Assembly (NCBI RefSeq): GCF_900187265.1
Contig: NZ_LT906450.1
Coordinates: forward strand, 3,091,444 to 3,155,443
DNA: 64,000 nt
Reading direction: 5' to 3'
Source: Rhodococcus rhodochrous
GTDB taxonomy: Bacteria > Actinomycetota > Actinomycetes > Mycobacteriales > Mycobacteriaceae
This document shows, piece after piece, positions 26,936 to 37,567 of the stretch. Numbering within the stretch: position 1 is the stretch's first letter; every line of letters starts with the position of its first letter. The notes below the pieces were generated by a model. The model was not told where the DNA came from. It did no database searches and saw only the letters and a list, made by a program, of their open reading frames with translations. The position numbers and the translations under genes were made by a program.

Positions 26936-28017
26936 CCGTCGATCGCGACGTCGGCGAGCGCCGTCGCGAGGTCGGGTCGCGCGTCGTAGACCTCGGCCAG
27001 CACCGACAGGTCGAACAGCTCGTCGGCGGAGATGTCGAGGCCGGAGGCGGCGAGGGTCGCGAGGTTCTGGGCGACGAGATCGTCGGTGACGGTCATCAGG
27101 CCGGAACTGCGGGTGTCGTCGGTGACGATCAGGTCGTTCTGGATGCGGGCGATCTCCGTCTGGACGGCGAGGTCGAGACCGAGATCGGGCGCGTAGGAAT
27201 CGATCGTGATCGATGCGGCGCGTTCGGGATCGGTGATCGCGGCGATCCACCCTTCGATCTCGGCGGTGAGGCACTTGACGAGGTCGGCGCGCCGATCTCC
27301 CGACAGGGTCGACTCGTCGGCGACGTACACCTGCGCGACGAGCGGATAGCCGTTGTCGGCGAGGAGCAGCGTCTCGACGTCGTAACCGGCGGCAGCGAGT
27401 GTGACGGGTTCGTTGGTGACGAAGGAGAACCAGCCGTCGACCTCCCCCTGGGTCAACGGCGAAGGGTCGAACTGGACGGGCACGGTGGTCACCGACGCCG
27501 GATCGATGCCGGCTCCTTCGAGGAAGGCCGTCCACACCGTCTCGTTGACGGCCTGCACACCGATGGTGCGTCCGACGAGATCCTGCGGAGTCCGGATCGG
27601 TGCGCTCGCCAGGGACGTCACGGCGTACGGGTTCTTCTGGTAGAGCGCGCCGACGATCTTCACCGCCGCTCCCCCGTTGAGCCGGGCGGTGGCGACCTGG
27701 TCCGGTGTCGAGGCGACACCGAGCAGTGCCTTGCCGACCCCGACGTCGAGGGGTGTGGGTGTCGCGGTCGGGCCGCCTTCGAGCAGCTCCACCGTCTCGA
27801 TGCCCTGGGCGGCGTAGAAACCGTCGGCGATCGCGAGGTAGGTGCCGGCGAAGGACACCGAGTGGGTGTAGGACAGCCGGAACGCGACGGATCCCTCGCT
27901 GCCGGTGGCGCTGTCGCCGTCGCCGGAGCAGGCGGTGAGCAGTGTGGATCCGGCGCCGAGCAGGATCAGTCCGCCGAGGGAACGGGCAAGGAACGCACGT
28001 CGGGGCATGGTCGTCAC
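26932..28017 (-). CDS. NMT1/THI5-like substrate-binding lipoprotein
   Basis: A 361-residue extracytoplasmic binding protein. A Tat-like twin-arginine signal (PRRAFLARSLGGLILLGAGS) ends in the lipobox LTAC with Cys30. The family motif SYTHSVSFAGTYLAIADGFY and GVQAVNETVWTAFLEGAG follow. Such proteins bind pyrimidine (HMP), riboflavin or alkylsulfonate-type ligands. No TPP riboswitch is seen upstream, which weakens a thiamine-precursor role. A GTG at 28017 is chosen; ATG at 28008 is in frame. It lies 69 bp downstream of an oxygenase gene and is probably co-transcribed with it. Confidence 0.88.
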   Translation of the reverse strand: MTTMPRRAFLARSLGGLILLGAGSTLLTACSGDGDSATGSEGSVAFRLSYTHSVSFAGTYLAIADGFYAAQGIETVELLEGGPTATPTPLDVGVGKALLGVASTPDQVATARLNGGAAVKIVGALYQKNPYAVTSLASAPIRTPQDLVGRTIGVQAVNETVWTAFLEGAGIDPASVTTVPVQFDPSPLTQGEVDGWFSFVTNEPVTLAAAGYDVETLLLADNGYPLVAQVYVADESTLSGDRRADLVKCLTAEIEGWIAAITDPERAASITIDSYAPDLGLDLAVQTEIARIQNDLIVTDDTRSSGLMTVTDDLVAQNLATLAASGLDISADELFDLSVLAEVYDARPDLATALADVAIDG

Positions 28018-28086
28018 GGGATGGACTCCTGGGGAGAACCGCCGGCGGGGGGACCGGCGGTGGGACGGGGGTGGGGTGAGGACAGC

Positions 28087-29184
28087 TCAGGCGGTGAGAC
28101 CGACGACCTTGTACTCGAGATATTCACCGGAGTGCACCGGTTCGTGGGCGGGCGGGGTGGCGGCGTCGGTGCACGAGGGCAGGCACTCGATGACCGCGGA
28201 CCAGTTGGGGGTGTGGAAGAACGGCATCGAGATGCGTTCGCGGTCCCACTTCTCCGGCGGCGGGGGCAGGATCCGGTGGTGGGTGGAGACCCAGCGGTTG
28301 TTGGTCCAGATCGCCATGAGGTCACCGATGTTCACGACGAACGAGTTCTCGATGAACGGCACGTCCACCCATTCACCGGTGGAGCGGTCGACGACCTGCA
28401 GGCCGCCCTCCTCGTCCTGGTACAGGATCGTGAGGGTGCCGGAGTCGGTGTGCGGGAACTTGCGGAACTGCCCGTCCACCGGGGGCGTGGTGATGGGCGG
28501 GTAGTAGTTGGCGCACAGGTTGGTGAGGTGGTTGTCGAACAGTCCGTCGAAGTAGTGCTCGTCGAGTTCGAGGCCGAGCGCGAAGAAGCGCATGACCTCG
28601 AGGGCGAGGTGTTCGAGTTCGCCGTAGTACTCGAGCCAGGCCGGGCGGAAGTCCTCGAGGCCGGCGAGGTCGGGCCAGCGGTTGGGGCGCGTCCACACCG
28701 CGGCGCCCTCGGCGAGTTCGGCGGTGTCGGGCACGCCGGGCTCCCCCGCCCGGTTCATGGTGAACAGCTCGCACAGGTCGGGCGGCGAGTCGAGGCCGGT
28801 CGCGAGACCGTCGGCGCTGGCACCGTCGCGCCCCTTCGTGCTGACGCGGCCCTCGTGGAACAGGCGCAGGCCGCGCAGGGTCACGTCGCCGGGAGGTGCG
28901 ACGAGATGGCGTCGCTGCTCGAGGGGCACGTGGAAGAAGCGGCGGGTGGCGTCGAGGACCCGGTCGATGAGGCCGCGGTCGATGCCGTGGCCGGAGAGCA
29001 CGAAGAATCCCGATGTGCGGCAGGCCTTGTCGAGGGCACGGCCGACGGCGGCGCGGGCGTCGGGGTCTCCTGTCAGGGCGAGCGACAGGTCGATCTGGGG
29101 GATGTATCCGTCGAGGAGGACCGGGGAGTCGACGACGGATGCGGAGGTGGGGCTGGCTTGGGTCACCCGTTCATCGTTGGGCAC
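28087..29184 (-). CDS. Isopenicillin-N-synthase-like 2-oxoglutarate/Fe(II) oxygenase (second copy)
   Basis: A 365-residue oxygenase of the same family as 1140-2168 but clearly diverged. The N-terminal part has TSGFFVLSGHGID. The iron triad is H245 and D247 in PHTD, then H303 in THHRILPPP. The R-x-S clamp is R317/S319. It heads the operon with the NMT1-type ABC transporter, suggesting that it modifies the imported compound. The GTG at 29184 lacks a ribosome site; GTG at 29166 (VTQASP) is an alternative start. The shared pattern of oxygenase plus importer in two places of the window argues for related chemistry. Confidence 0.82.
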   Translation of the reverse strand: MPNDERVTQASPTSASVVDSPVLLDGYIPQIDLSLALTGDPDARAAVGRALDKACRTSGFFVLSGHGIDRGLIDRVLDATRRFFHVPLEQRRHLVAPPGDVTLRGLRLFHEGRVSTKGRDGASADGLATGLDSPPDLCELFTMNRAGEPGVPDTAELAEGAAVWTRPNRWPDLAGLEDFRPAWLEYYGELEHLALEVMRFFALGLELDEHYFDGLFDNHLTNLCANYYPPITTPPVDGQFRKFPHTDSGTLTILYQDEEGGLQVVDRSTGEWVDVPFIENSFVVNIGDLMAIWTNNRWVSTHHRILPPPPEKWDRERISMPFFHTPNWSAVIECLPSCTDAATPPAHEPVHSGEYLEYKVVGLTA

Positions 29185-29205
29185 GTCGATGACGAATATT
29201 GTTGC

Positions 29206-29218
29206 GTAGATTAACTAC
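29206..29218. promoter_or_regulatory. Small inverted repeat upstream of the second oxygenase operon
   Basis: GTAG-ATTAA-CTAC lies 22 bp upstream of the 29184 start in an AT-rich patch that should contain the operon promoter. It is a candidate operator only; the regulator is not evident. Confidence 0.35.
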
Positions 29219-29324
29219 AGGTAACCGGTTTGTCCGATTTCGTAGCGGCTGCGTTACGAAGCTCCTCGCGCACCCAACCGAGGTTCGCTACCGCAACACG
29301 CCGAGCGAAACCCGGTTCGGCGCG

Positions 29325-29579
29325 TCAGCTTTCGGGACGGTCGTCCTCGGCGGGACCGAAGGCGCGGCGGGCCGACCGCGTCGACACGACACCCATCGCA
29401 ACGACGGCCGCCACGATGCCGACGAGTGCGATGACGAGACCGACGACCGGCGTGGGCCGGACCGCCACCACGACGATCGCGGTGACGAGCAGGACGACGG
29501 TCGCTGTGCCGACAGACATCAGCGCGTGACGGCCGAAGGAGAACTCTCCGCCCGGCCGACCGCGCCGCGGCCCGGTCAC
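29325..29579 (-). CDS. Small membrane protein coupled to hisH
   Basis: An 84-residue protein with two predicted membrane helices ([20 protein letters not shown] and [20 protein letters not shown]) and a charged tail ending AEDDRPES. The GTG start overlaps the hisH stop by 4 bases, so it is translated with hisH. I do not recognise a family function. Its position between hisH and the point where hisA would be expected suggests that it belongs to the ancestral his operon. The insertion begins just downstream of it. Confidence 0.7.
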   Translation of the reverse strand: MTGPRRGRPGGEFSFGRHALMSVGTATVVLLVTAIVVVAVRPTPVVGLVIALVGIVAAVVAMGVVSTRSARRAFGPAEDDRPES

Positions 29580-30211
29580 AACGAGCTGACCCAGTTCTGC
29601 AGCAACTGTGCGCCGGCGTCGCCGGACTTCTCCGGGTGGAACTGGGTGGCCGAGAGCGGACCGTTCTCGACGGCAGCGACGAAGCGGCTGCCGTGCTCGG
29701 CCCAGGTCACCTTCGGCGGCGCGAGACGCTCGGGAGCGTCGAGCTCCCACTTGCGGGCGGCGTAGGTGTGGACGAAGTAGAAGCGGGTGTCGGCGTCCAT
29801 GCCGGCGAAGAGCACCGAATCGGCGGGGGCCTCGACGGTGTTCCAGCCCATGTGCGGGAGCACCGGCGCGTCCAGGCGCTCGACCGTGCCCGGCCACTCG
29901 CCGCAGCCCTCGGTCTCGATGCCGTGCTCGACGCCGCGTTCGAACAGGATCTGCATGCCGACGCAGATGCCGAGCACCGGGCGTCCGCCGGCGAGGCGGG
30001 TGCCGATGATCTTGTCTCCGCCGACGCTGCGCAGGCCCTTCATGCACGCGTCGAAGGCACCGACGCCGGGGACGACGAGTCCGTCGGCGGCGAGCGCGAT
30101 CTTCGGGTCGGCGGTGACCTCCACATGCACGCCGGTGCGGGCGACTGCCCGCGTGGCGGAGTGGAGATTGCCCGAGCCGTAGTCGAGGACGGCGACCGTG
30201 GTTGCGCTCAT
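29576..30211 (-). CDS. hisH: Imidazole glycerol phosphate synthase glutaminase subunit
   Basis: A 211-residue class I glutamine amidotransferase supplying ammonia to HisF. The nucleophile is C83 in [13 protein letters not shown], and the His/Glu pair lies in [13 protein letters not shown]. The oxyanion strand [10 protein letters not shown] is present. Its stop overlaps a small membrane protein gene. In related genomes hisA follows directly; here hisA is 8.5 kb away. An MFS transporter gene ends about 10 bp upstream of its start. Confidence 0.97.
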   Translation of the reverse strand: MSATTVAVLDYGSGNLHSATRAVARTGVHVEVTADPKIALAADGLVVPGVGAFDACMKGLRSVGGDKIIGTRLAGGRPVLGICVGMQILFERGVEHGIETEGCGEWPGTVERLDAPVLPHMGWNTVEAPADSVLFAGMDADTRFYFVHTYAARKWELDAPERLAPPKVTWAEHGSRFVAAVENGPLSATQFHPEKSGDAGAQLLQNWVSSL

Positions 30212-30221
30212 GATGTCGATT

Positions 30222-31379
30222 CTATGTGGTGGGACGGGGACGTTCCGACGGCCCGGCCAGTCGGGCCAGCAACGGCAGCGCCGGGACCAGGACGGCGGCC
30301 GCGGCGAAGGCCGCGGGATATCCGGCCGCGGCGGCCACCGCGCCGAGGGCGAACGAACCGGCGCCGGTGCCCGCGTCGAAGCCGATGTTCCATGCAGCGC
30401 TCGCCGAGCCGGTGTTGCCCGCGCCGGCGCGACGGAAGGCGACGAGCAGCGCCTCGTTCTGCACGACACCGAAGCCGAATCCGAAGGCGATCGCGGCGAC
30501 GATCAGCAGTACCGCTCCCCCGCGGTCGTCGGCGACGAGCGCGAAGGGAATCATCGCCAGGCCCGCCAGTCCGAGACCGACGGGCAGCAACTTGCCGGCG
30601 CCGACCCGGTCCGCGACGGAACCTGCCGCGTACCGCCCGATCAGCGAAGACGCGCTGAGCACGGCCAACGCCGCCGCGACGGGCAGGCCGGCGACCGCGA
30701 TGCGCAACAGCGAGGTGAGACCGCCGTAGGCGATCGCCCCCGCGCCCACCGCAACCAGCGGGAACAGCAGCACGACCGGCGGTACCCGTCGCGCCGTCCG
30801 GGACTGTTTCGCGGTCAGCCGTGGCAGACGGCTCGCGGCGAGCAGACCGGCGGACGAGATGATCGCGCCGAGCACGAACACCGGCGTGGTGGAGAACCGC
30901 TCGGCGATCGCCAGGCCTGCGGGCAGGCCGATCGTCTGGGACGCGGCGATGGCGATGCCGAGCATGCCGGTGGCCCGGCCGAGCAATCGCGGCGGCGCGA
31001 GTTCGCCGACGAGGGCGGCCGCCGCCACGGTGATCATGCCGAAGCCGATACCGCGCAGCGCGGAGATCCCGAGCACGGCCGCCGGGGCCATCGACACGAG
31101 GAACAGCAGCGACGGCGGCCCGAGGAACAGGCAACCGGCCGCGAGCGTCGCGCGGTGACCGAACGCGCGCAGCAGTCGCGGCATCGCGAGCTGGGTGAGG
31201 ACGGTGGTGAACATGAACACCGCCGTCACCGACCCGGCGAGCGTGTCGCTACCGCCGGCCTCGGCGATCGCCCACGGCACGACGGGCAGCAGCAGCGAGA
31301 ACCCGCCGAAGGCCGCCGCGGACGTCGACCACGCCGGGATCAGACCACGAACGGTGAACAGTCCTTGTTGTTCCGCCAC
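30222..31379 (-). CDS. MFS transporter within the his operon
   Basis: A 385-residue major facilitator with about twelve membrane helices. The loop between helices 2 and 3 resembles the MFS motif ([20 protein letters not shown]). It is encoded between hisB and hisH, 1 bp after a small membrane protein gene and about 10 bp before hisH, so it is transcribed with the his genes. Corynebacterium glutamicum also carries non-his membrane genes at this point of its his operon. Export of histidine or an intermediate is a reasonable guess from context only. The GTG start has no strong ribosome site and may depend on coupling. Confidence 0.85.
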   Translation of the reverse strand: MAEQQGLFTVRGLIPAWSTSAAAFGGFSLLLPVVPWAIAEAGGSDTLAGSVTAVFMFTTVLTQLAMPRLLRAFGHRATLAAGCLFLGPPSLLFLVSMAPAAVLGISALRGIGFGMITVAAAALVGELAPPRLLGRATGMLGIAIAASQTIGLPAGLAIAERFSTTPVFVLGAIISSAGLLAASRLPRLTAKQSRTARRVPPVVLLFPLVAVGAGAIAYGGLTSLLRIAVAGLPVAAALAVLSASSLIGRYAAGSVADRVGAGKLLPVGLGLAGLAMIPFALVADDRGGAVLLIVAAIAFGFGFGVVQNEALLVAFRRAGAGNTGSASAAWNIGFDAGTGAGSFALGAVAAAAGYPAAFAAAAVLVPALPLLARLAGPSERPRPTT

Positions 31380-31380
31380 G

Positions 31381-31536
31381 TCAGAGCAACCGGAAGACGC
31401 CCGCGGCGGCCGCCAGAACGGTCAGAGCCAGCAGCACACCCGCGAACAACGTGTTGCGCGCCTTCCACATCGACCACGTTCCGCCCGCGGCGAATCCGGC
31501 CACGATGAAGCACAGGTAGGTGAGGACGACATCCAT
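31381..31536 (-). CDS. Small membrane protein (51 aa) between hisB and the MFS gene
   Basis: A 51-residue protein starting MDVVLTYLCFIVAGFAAGG, with two hydrophobic stretches separated by a short polar loop (TWSMWKARNT) and ending GVFRLL. It starts 4 bp before the hisB stop region and ends 1 bp before the MFS start, so it fits the operon exactly. Codon pattern and spacing support a real gene. It could be a small partner of the MFS transporter. Confidence 0.65.
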   Translation of the reverse strand: MDVVLTYLCFIVAGFAAGGTWSMWKARNTLFAGVLLALTVLAAAAGVFRLL

Positions 31537-31539
31537 ATG

Positions 31540-34597
<3,058 letters not shown>

Positions 34598-34706
34598 GAG
34601 GTGTCCTCTCTCGTCGAACAGGGGTCACCCTCTACTATCCCGCATCCCCTGATGACGTTCGAAGTCGCGCCCGCGTGAGGAACCTCTCGGCACGGATCAC
34701 CGTGCT

Positions 34707-34712
34707 TATGCT
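34707..34712 (+). promoter_or_regulatory. Putative -10 box, leaderless XRE gene
   Basis: TATGCT lies 6 bases before the ATG at 34719 and no ribosome site is present, so transcription probably begins at the start codon. Confidence 0.5.
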
Positions 34713-34718
34713 GTCGGC

Positions 34719-35102
34719 ATGGACGAGGACGAGTCGCGCCCGAGCACGTTGGGCGAGTTGATCCGCCGCCAGCGTGAGCTCGCAGAACTGCCCATGCGTC
34801 AACTCGCGGCGATGGTGGGCATCTCGAATCCGTACCTGTCGCAGATCGAGCGGAACCTGCGGGCGCCGAGCGAGCGTGTGCTGCAAGCGATCGCCGAACA
34901 GTTGCACCTGTCCGCGGACACCCTGGCGGCCCACGCGCAGACCGACGACGGAGCGGAGTCCGCGGTCCTGCGGGCGATTCGCGAGGATCCCGACCTGACC
35001 AATCCCCAGCGGCGTTCGCTGGAGGAGATGTACGAGGCGTTCCGCGAGGTCACCGTCGCGCGCCGTCGGCGTGGTGGAGGACGCGAACCCGACGAGGAGT
35101 GA
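34719..35102 (+). CDS. XRE-family transcriptional regulator upstream of phaC
   Basis: A 127-residue protein with an N-terminal Cro/C1 helix-turn-helix: MRQLAAMVGISNPYLSQIER, about residues 26-45. A variable acidic and basic C-terminal part ends RRRRGGGREPDEE. It begins MDEDESRPSTLGELIRRQRE. The gene is divergent from hisD and 177 bp upstream of phaC on the same strand. A role as the regulator of the PHA genes is suggested by position. Inverted repeats before phaC (35189-35205) and before the phasin (36977-37005) are candidate targets. The likely leaderless start is described separately. Confidence 0.82.
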   Translation: MDEDESRPSTLGELIRRQRELAELPMRQLAAMVGISNPYLSQIERNLRAPSERVLQAIAEQLHLSADTLAAHAQTDDGAESAVLRAIREDPDLTNPQRRSLEEMYEAFREVTVARRRRGGGREPDEE

Positions 35103-35188
35103 GCATTCTCACAATCGGTACCGGGTGAGTTCGTGCGTCACGCAGCATCCGAGGTCAGCCCGATTTCGTCGCCTCGTCGACGAACATG

Positions 35189-35205
35189 CAGGTAGCACGT
35201 ACCTG
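35189..35205. promoter_or_regulatory. Inverted repeat upstream of phaC
   Basis: CAGGTA-GCACG-TACCTG is a perfect 6-bp inverted repeat ending 74 bp before the preferred phaC start at 35280. It lies in the only gap where a phaC promoter could be. It could be an operator or an RNA hairpin. Confidence 0.5.
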
Positions 35206-35279
35206 GGGGTAAGGTGCGCGCCTCCGTCGGCGACGTCACCATCGGCTCCGGACCATTCACCCAGTTCTGGAGTTGCTCG

Positions 35280-36968
35280 GTGCTCAACCATCTGCAGAAG
35301 AAGCTCACCTCCTCCCTCGACCCGATCGGGTGGGGACCGGCCGTCGCATCCGTCGCCGGCCGTGCAGTGAAGAATCCGCGGGCCGTGGCCGGCGCGACCA
35401 CGGAGTACGCCGGCCGTCTGGCGAACATCCCGGCGGCGGCGACACGCGTGTGGAACGCCGCCGATCCGCAGCCCCCGGTGCCGCTGGATCCGAAGGACCG
35501 CCGGTTCTCCGATGCCGCCTGGAAGGAGAACCCGGCCTACTTCTCGCTGCTGCAGAGCTATCTCGCCACCCGCGAGTACGTCGAGGATCTCGCCGACGCC
35601 GGCTCGGGCGATCCCGTGCAGGACGGCAAGGCCCGCCAGTTCGCGAACCTGATGTTCGACGCGCTCGCCCCGTCGAACTTCCTCATCAACCCGGGTGTGC
35701 TCGTGCGCGCACTCGATACCGGTGGCGCTAGCCTGTTCCGCGGCGCGAAGTACGCCATCGAGGACGTCGTGCACCGGAAGGGCCTGCCGCTCAAGGTCGA
35801 TCGCGAGGCGTTCACCCTCGGCGAGAACATGGCCGCGACCCCCGGCAAGGTCGTCTTCCGCAACGACCTCATCGAGGTCATCCAGTACGCCCCGCAGACC
35901 GGTGAGGTGCACGAGATCCCGATCCTGGCGGCGCCGCCGTGGATCAACAAGTACTACATCCTCGATCTCGCGCCGCAGCGCAGCCTCATCGAGTGGGCCG
36001 TGCAGCACAACCGCACCGTGTTCGCGATCTCGTACCGCAACCCGGACGAGTCGATGCACGAGATCACGATGGACGACTACTACCGCCAGGGAGTCTCCGC
36101 GGCGCTCGACGTCGTCGAGGAGGTCACCGGCTCGTCGCGCATCGAGGTGCTGTCGATCTGCCTGGGCGGCGCGATGGCGGCCATGGCCGCGGCTCGCATG
36201 GGCAAGCTGGGCGACAAGCGCATCAGCGCGTTCACGATGCTCAACACGCTCCTGGACTACAGCGAGGTCGGCGAGCTCGCGCTGCTGACCGACCCGGCGA
36301 CGCTCGACCGTGTCGAGTTCCGGATGAGCAAGCAGGGCTTCCTCTCGGGCAACGAGATGGCCGGCAGCTTCGACATGATCCGTGCGCGCGATCTGATCTT
36401 CAACTACTGGGTGTCGCGGTGGATGAAGGGCGAGAAGCCCGCCGCCTTCGACATCCTGGCGTGGAACGAGGACAGCACCCGCATGCCGGCGAAGATGCAC
36501 TCGCACTACCTGCGGTCGCTGTACGGCCGCAACGAGCTCGCGCGCGGCGTGTACGAACTCGACGGCGAGGTCCTCGACCTGTCGGACATCACGTGCGACA
36601 CCTACGTGGTGGGCGCCATCAACGACCACATCGTGCCGTGGACCTCGTCGTACAAGGCGACGGGCCTGCTCGGCGGGTCGGTCCGGTACGTCCTGACCAG
36701 CGGTGGCCACGTGGCCGGCGCGGTCAATCCCCCCAACCCGAAGGCCTGGTTCGAGGCCGTCGGTGCGCCCGACTCCGAGAAGCTCCCGAAGCTGCCCGAG
36801 GACCCGAAGGCGTGGTCGGAGAAGGCCACTCGCACCGCAGGGTCGTGGTGGGAGGACTGGACCGCATGGTCGACGAAGCGGGCCGGTGAGCTCGTCGCTC
36901 CCCCGGCGATGGGCAGCGCGCAGCATCCGCCGCTGTGCGATGCCCCGGGAACGTATGTCTTCGGGTGA
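35280..36968 (+). CDS. phaC: Polyhydroxyalkanoate synthase
   Basis: A 562-residue PHA polymerase that links 3-hydroxyacyl-CoA units into storage polyester on granules. The lipase-like box LSICLGGAMA carries the catalytic Cys294. The Asp lies in AINDHIVPWTSSYKA and the His in TSGGHVAGAVNPP. PHA synthase motifs FRNDLIEVIQYAP and PPWINKYYILDL are present. The GTG at 35280 has GGAG 8 bases upstream and gives exactly the length reported for R. ruber PhaC. A GTG at 35214 would add 22 residues. Class I-like single subunit: no phaE is seen. A phasin gene follows after 108 bp. Confidence 0.94.
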   Translation: MLNHLQKKLTSSLDPIGWGPAVASVAGRAVKNPRAVAGATTEYAGRLANIPAAATRVWNAADPQPPVPLDPKDRRFSDAAWKENPAYFSLLQSYLATREYVEDLADAGSGDPVQDGKARQFANLMFDALAPSNFLINPGVLVRALDTGGASLFRGAKYAIEDVVHRKGLPLKVDREAFTLGENMAATPGKVVFRNDLIEVIQYAPQTGEVHEIPILAAPPWINKYYILDLAPQRSLIEWAVQHNRTVFAISYRNPDESMHEITMDDYYRQGVSAALDVVEEVTGSSRIEVLSICLGGAMAAMAAARMGKLGDKRISAFTMLNTLLDYSEVGELALLTDPATLDRVEFRMSKQGFLSGNEMAGSFDMIRARDLIFNYWVSRWMKGEKPAAFDILAWNEDSTRMPAKMHSHYLRSLYGRNELARGVYELDGEVLDLSDITCDTYVVGAINDHIVPWTSSYKATGLLGGSVRYVLTSGGHVAGAVNPPNPKAWFEAVGAPDSEKLPKLPEDPKAWSEKATRTAGSWWEDWTAWSTKRAGELVAPPAMGSAQHPPLCDAPGTYVFG

Positions 36969-36970
36969 CA

Positions 36971-37005
36971 TTGCGTGTTAGCTATCATTTTGCTAACCTG
37001 CTAAC
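36971..37005 (+). promoter_or_regulatory. Phasin promoter with GTTAGC/GCTAAC operator repeats
   Basis: A -35 TTGCGT (36971-36976) and -10 TAACCT (36994-36999) are 17 bp apart. GTTAGC (36977-36982) is inverted against GCTAAC (36992-36997), which is repeated at 37000-37005. The repeats lie over the spacer, the -10 and the start point, a typical repressor site. Confidence 0.6.
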
Positions 37006-37076
37006 AGCGCTGATCCGAGCGCACCCCACAGGGGAAGCCCCGCTCCTGTCACGAGCGCCCACGGAAGGTACACACC

Positions 37077-37502
37077 ATGACCGCACCGACCAAGACCACC
37101 GCCGCCAACGCCAAGGCCACCGATGCCGCGGCCAAGGCGACCGAAGCCGCCACGAAGGCCGCCGCCGAGGCCACCGCAACGGCCCAGCAGTCGGCCGAGA
37201 AGCTGACCTCGACGGCCGCTGCGGTTGCCGACAAGGCCGCGACCGAGTTCACCAAGACCGTCGACGAGGCCACCGAACGCTTCCAGGAGTTCAACGCGAA
37301 GTTCGTCGACGCCGCGAAGCAGAGCGGAAACCTCGGTGTCGACACCTACGAGAAGGCCGTCTCGAGCCTCCTGGATCTGCAGGAGAAGGTCGCCGACGCC
37401 ACCCCCGTCGAGTGGGTCGCCGATCTCGCCAAGGCGCAGGTCTCCTTCGCTCGCGAGCTCACCACCACCGTCACGAGCACCGCTCGCGACCTGCTGAAGT
37501 AA
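37077..37502 (+). CDS. Phasin, PHA granule-associated protein (GA14-like)
   Basis: A 141-residue, Ala/Thr/Lys-rich helical protein. The first 60 residues are low-complexity (repeats of AAKATEAA type). The rest are amphipathic helices such as FQEFNAKFVDAAKQSG and VSSLLDLQEKVADATPVEWV. About 14 kDa, it matches the R. ruber GA14 phasin that coats PHA granules and sits downstream of phaC in that species. GGAAGG precedes the ATG. It has its own promoter with operator-like repeats, so it can be derepressed separately when granules form. Confidence 0.88.
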   Translation: MTAPTKTTAANAKATDAAAKATEAATKAAAEATATAQQSAEKLTSTAAAVADKAATEFTKTVDEATERFQEFNAKFVDAAKQSGNLGVDTYEKAVSSLLDLQEKVADATPVEWVADLAKAQVSFARELTTTVTSTARDLLK

Positions 37503-37567
37503 TCGTCGACTCACTCGATGCAGTCGATACCGAACACCGCATCAGCGGACGTTCTCCGGTGCAGTGC

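Noticed and set aside
28018-28086. TPP riboswitch before the NMT1/THI5-like binding protein
   Set aside because: No CUGAGA or GAAGG-type core is present in this gap or upstream of the oxygenase.
29185-29324. Possible Cys-codon leader (TGT-TGC) upstream of the second oxygenase
   Set aside because: The Cys codons are not in a frame with a start codon and ribosome site; the region does not repeat the 2284-2361 pattern.
34598-34718. T-box or His leader before hisD
   Set aside because: The 121-bp gap has no T-box motif, no His-codon run and no long hairpin.
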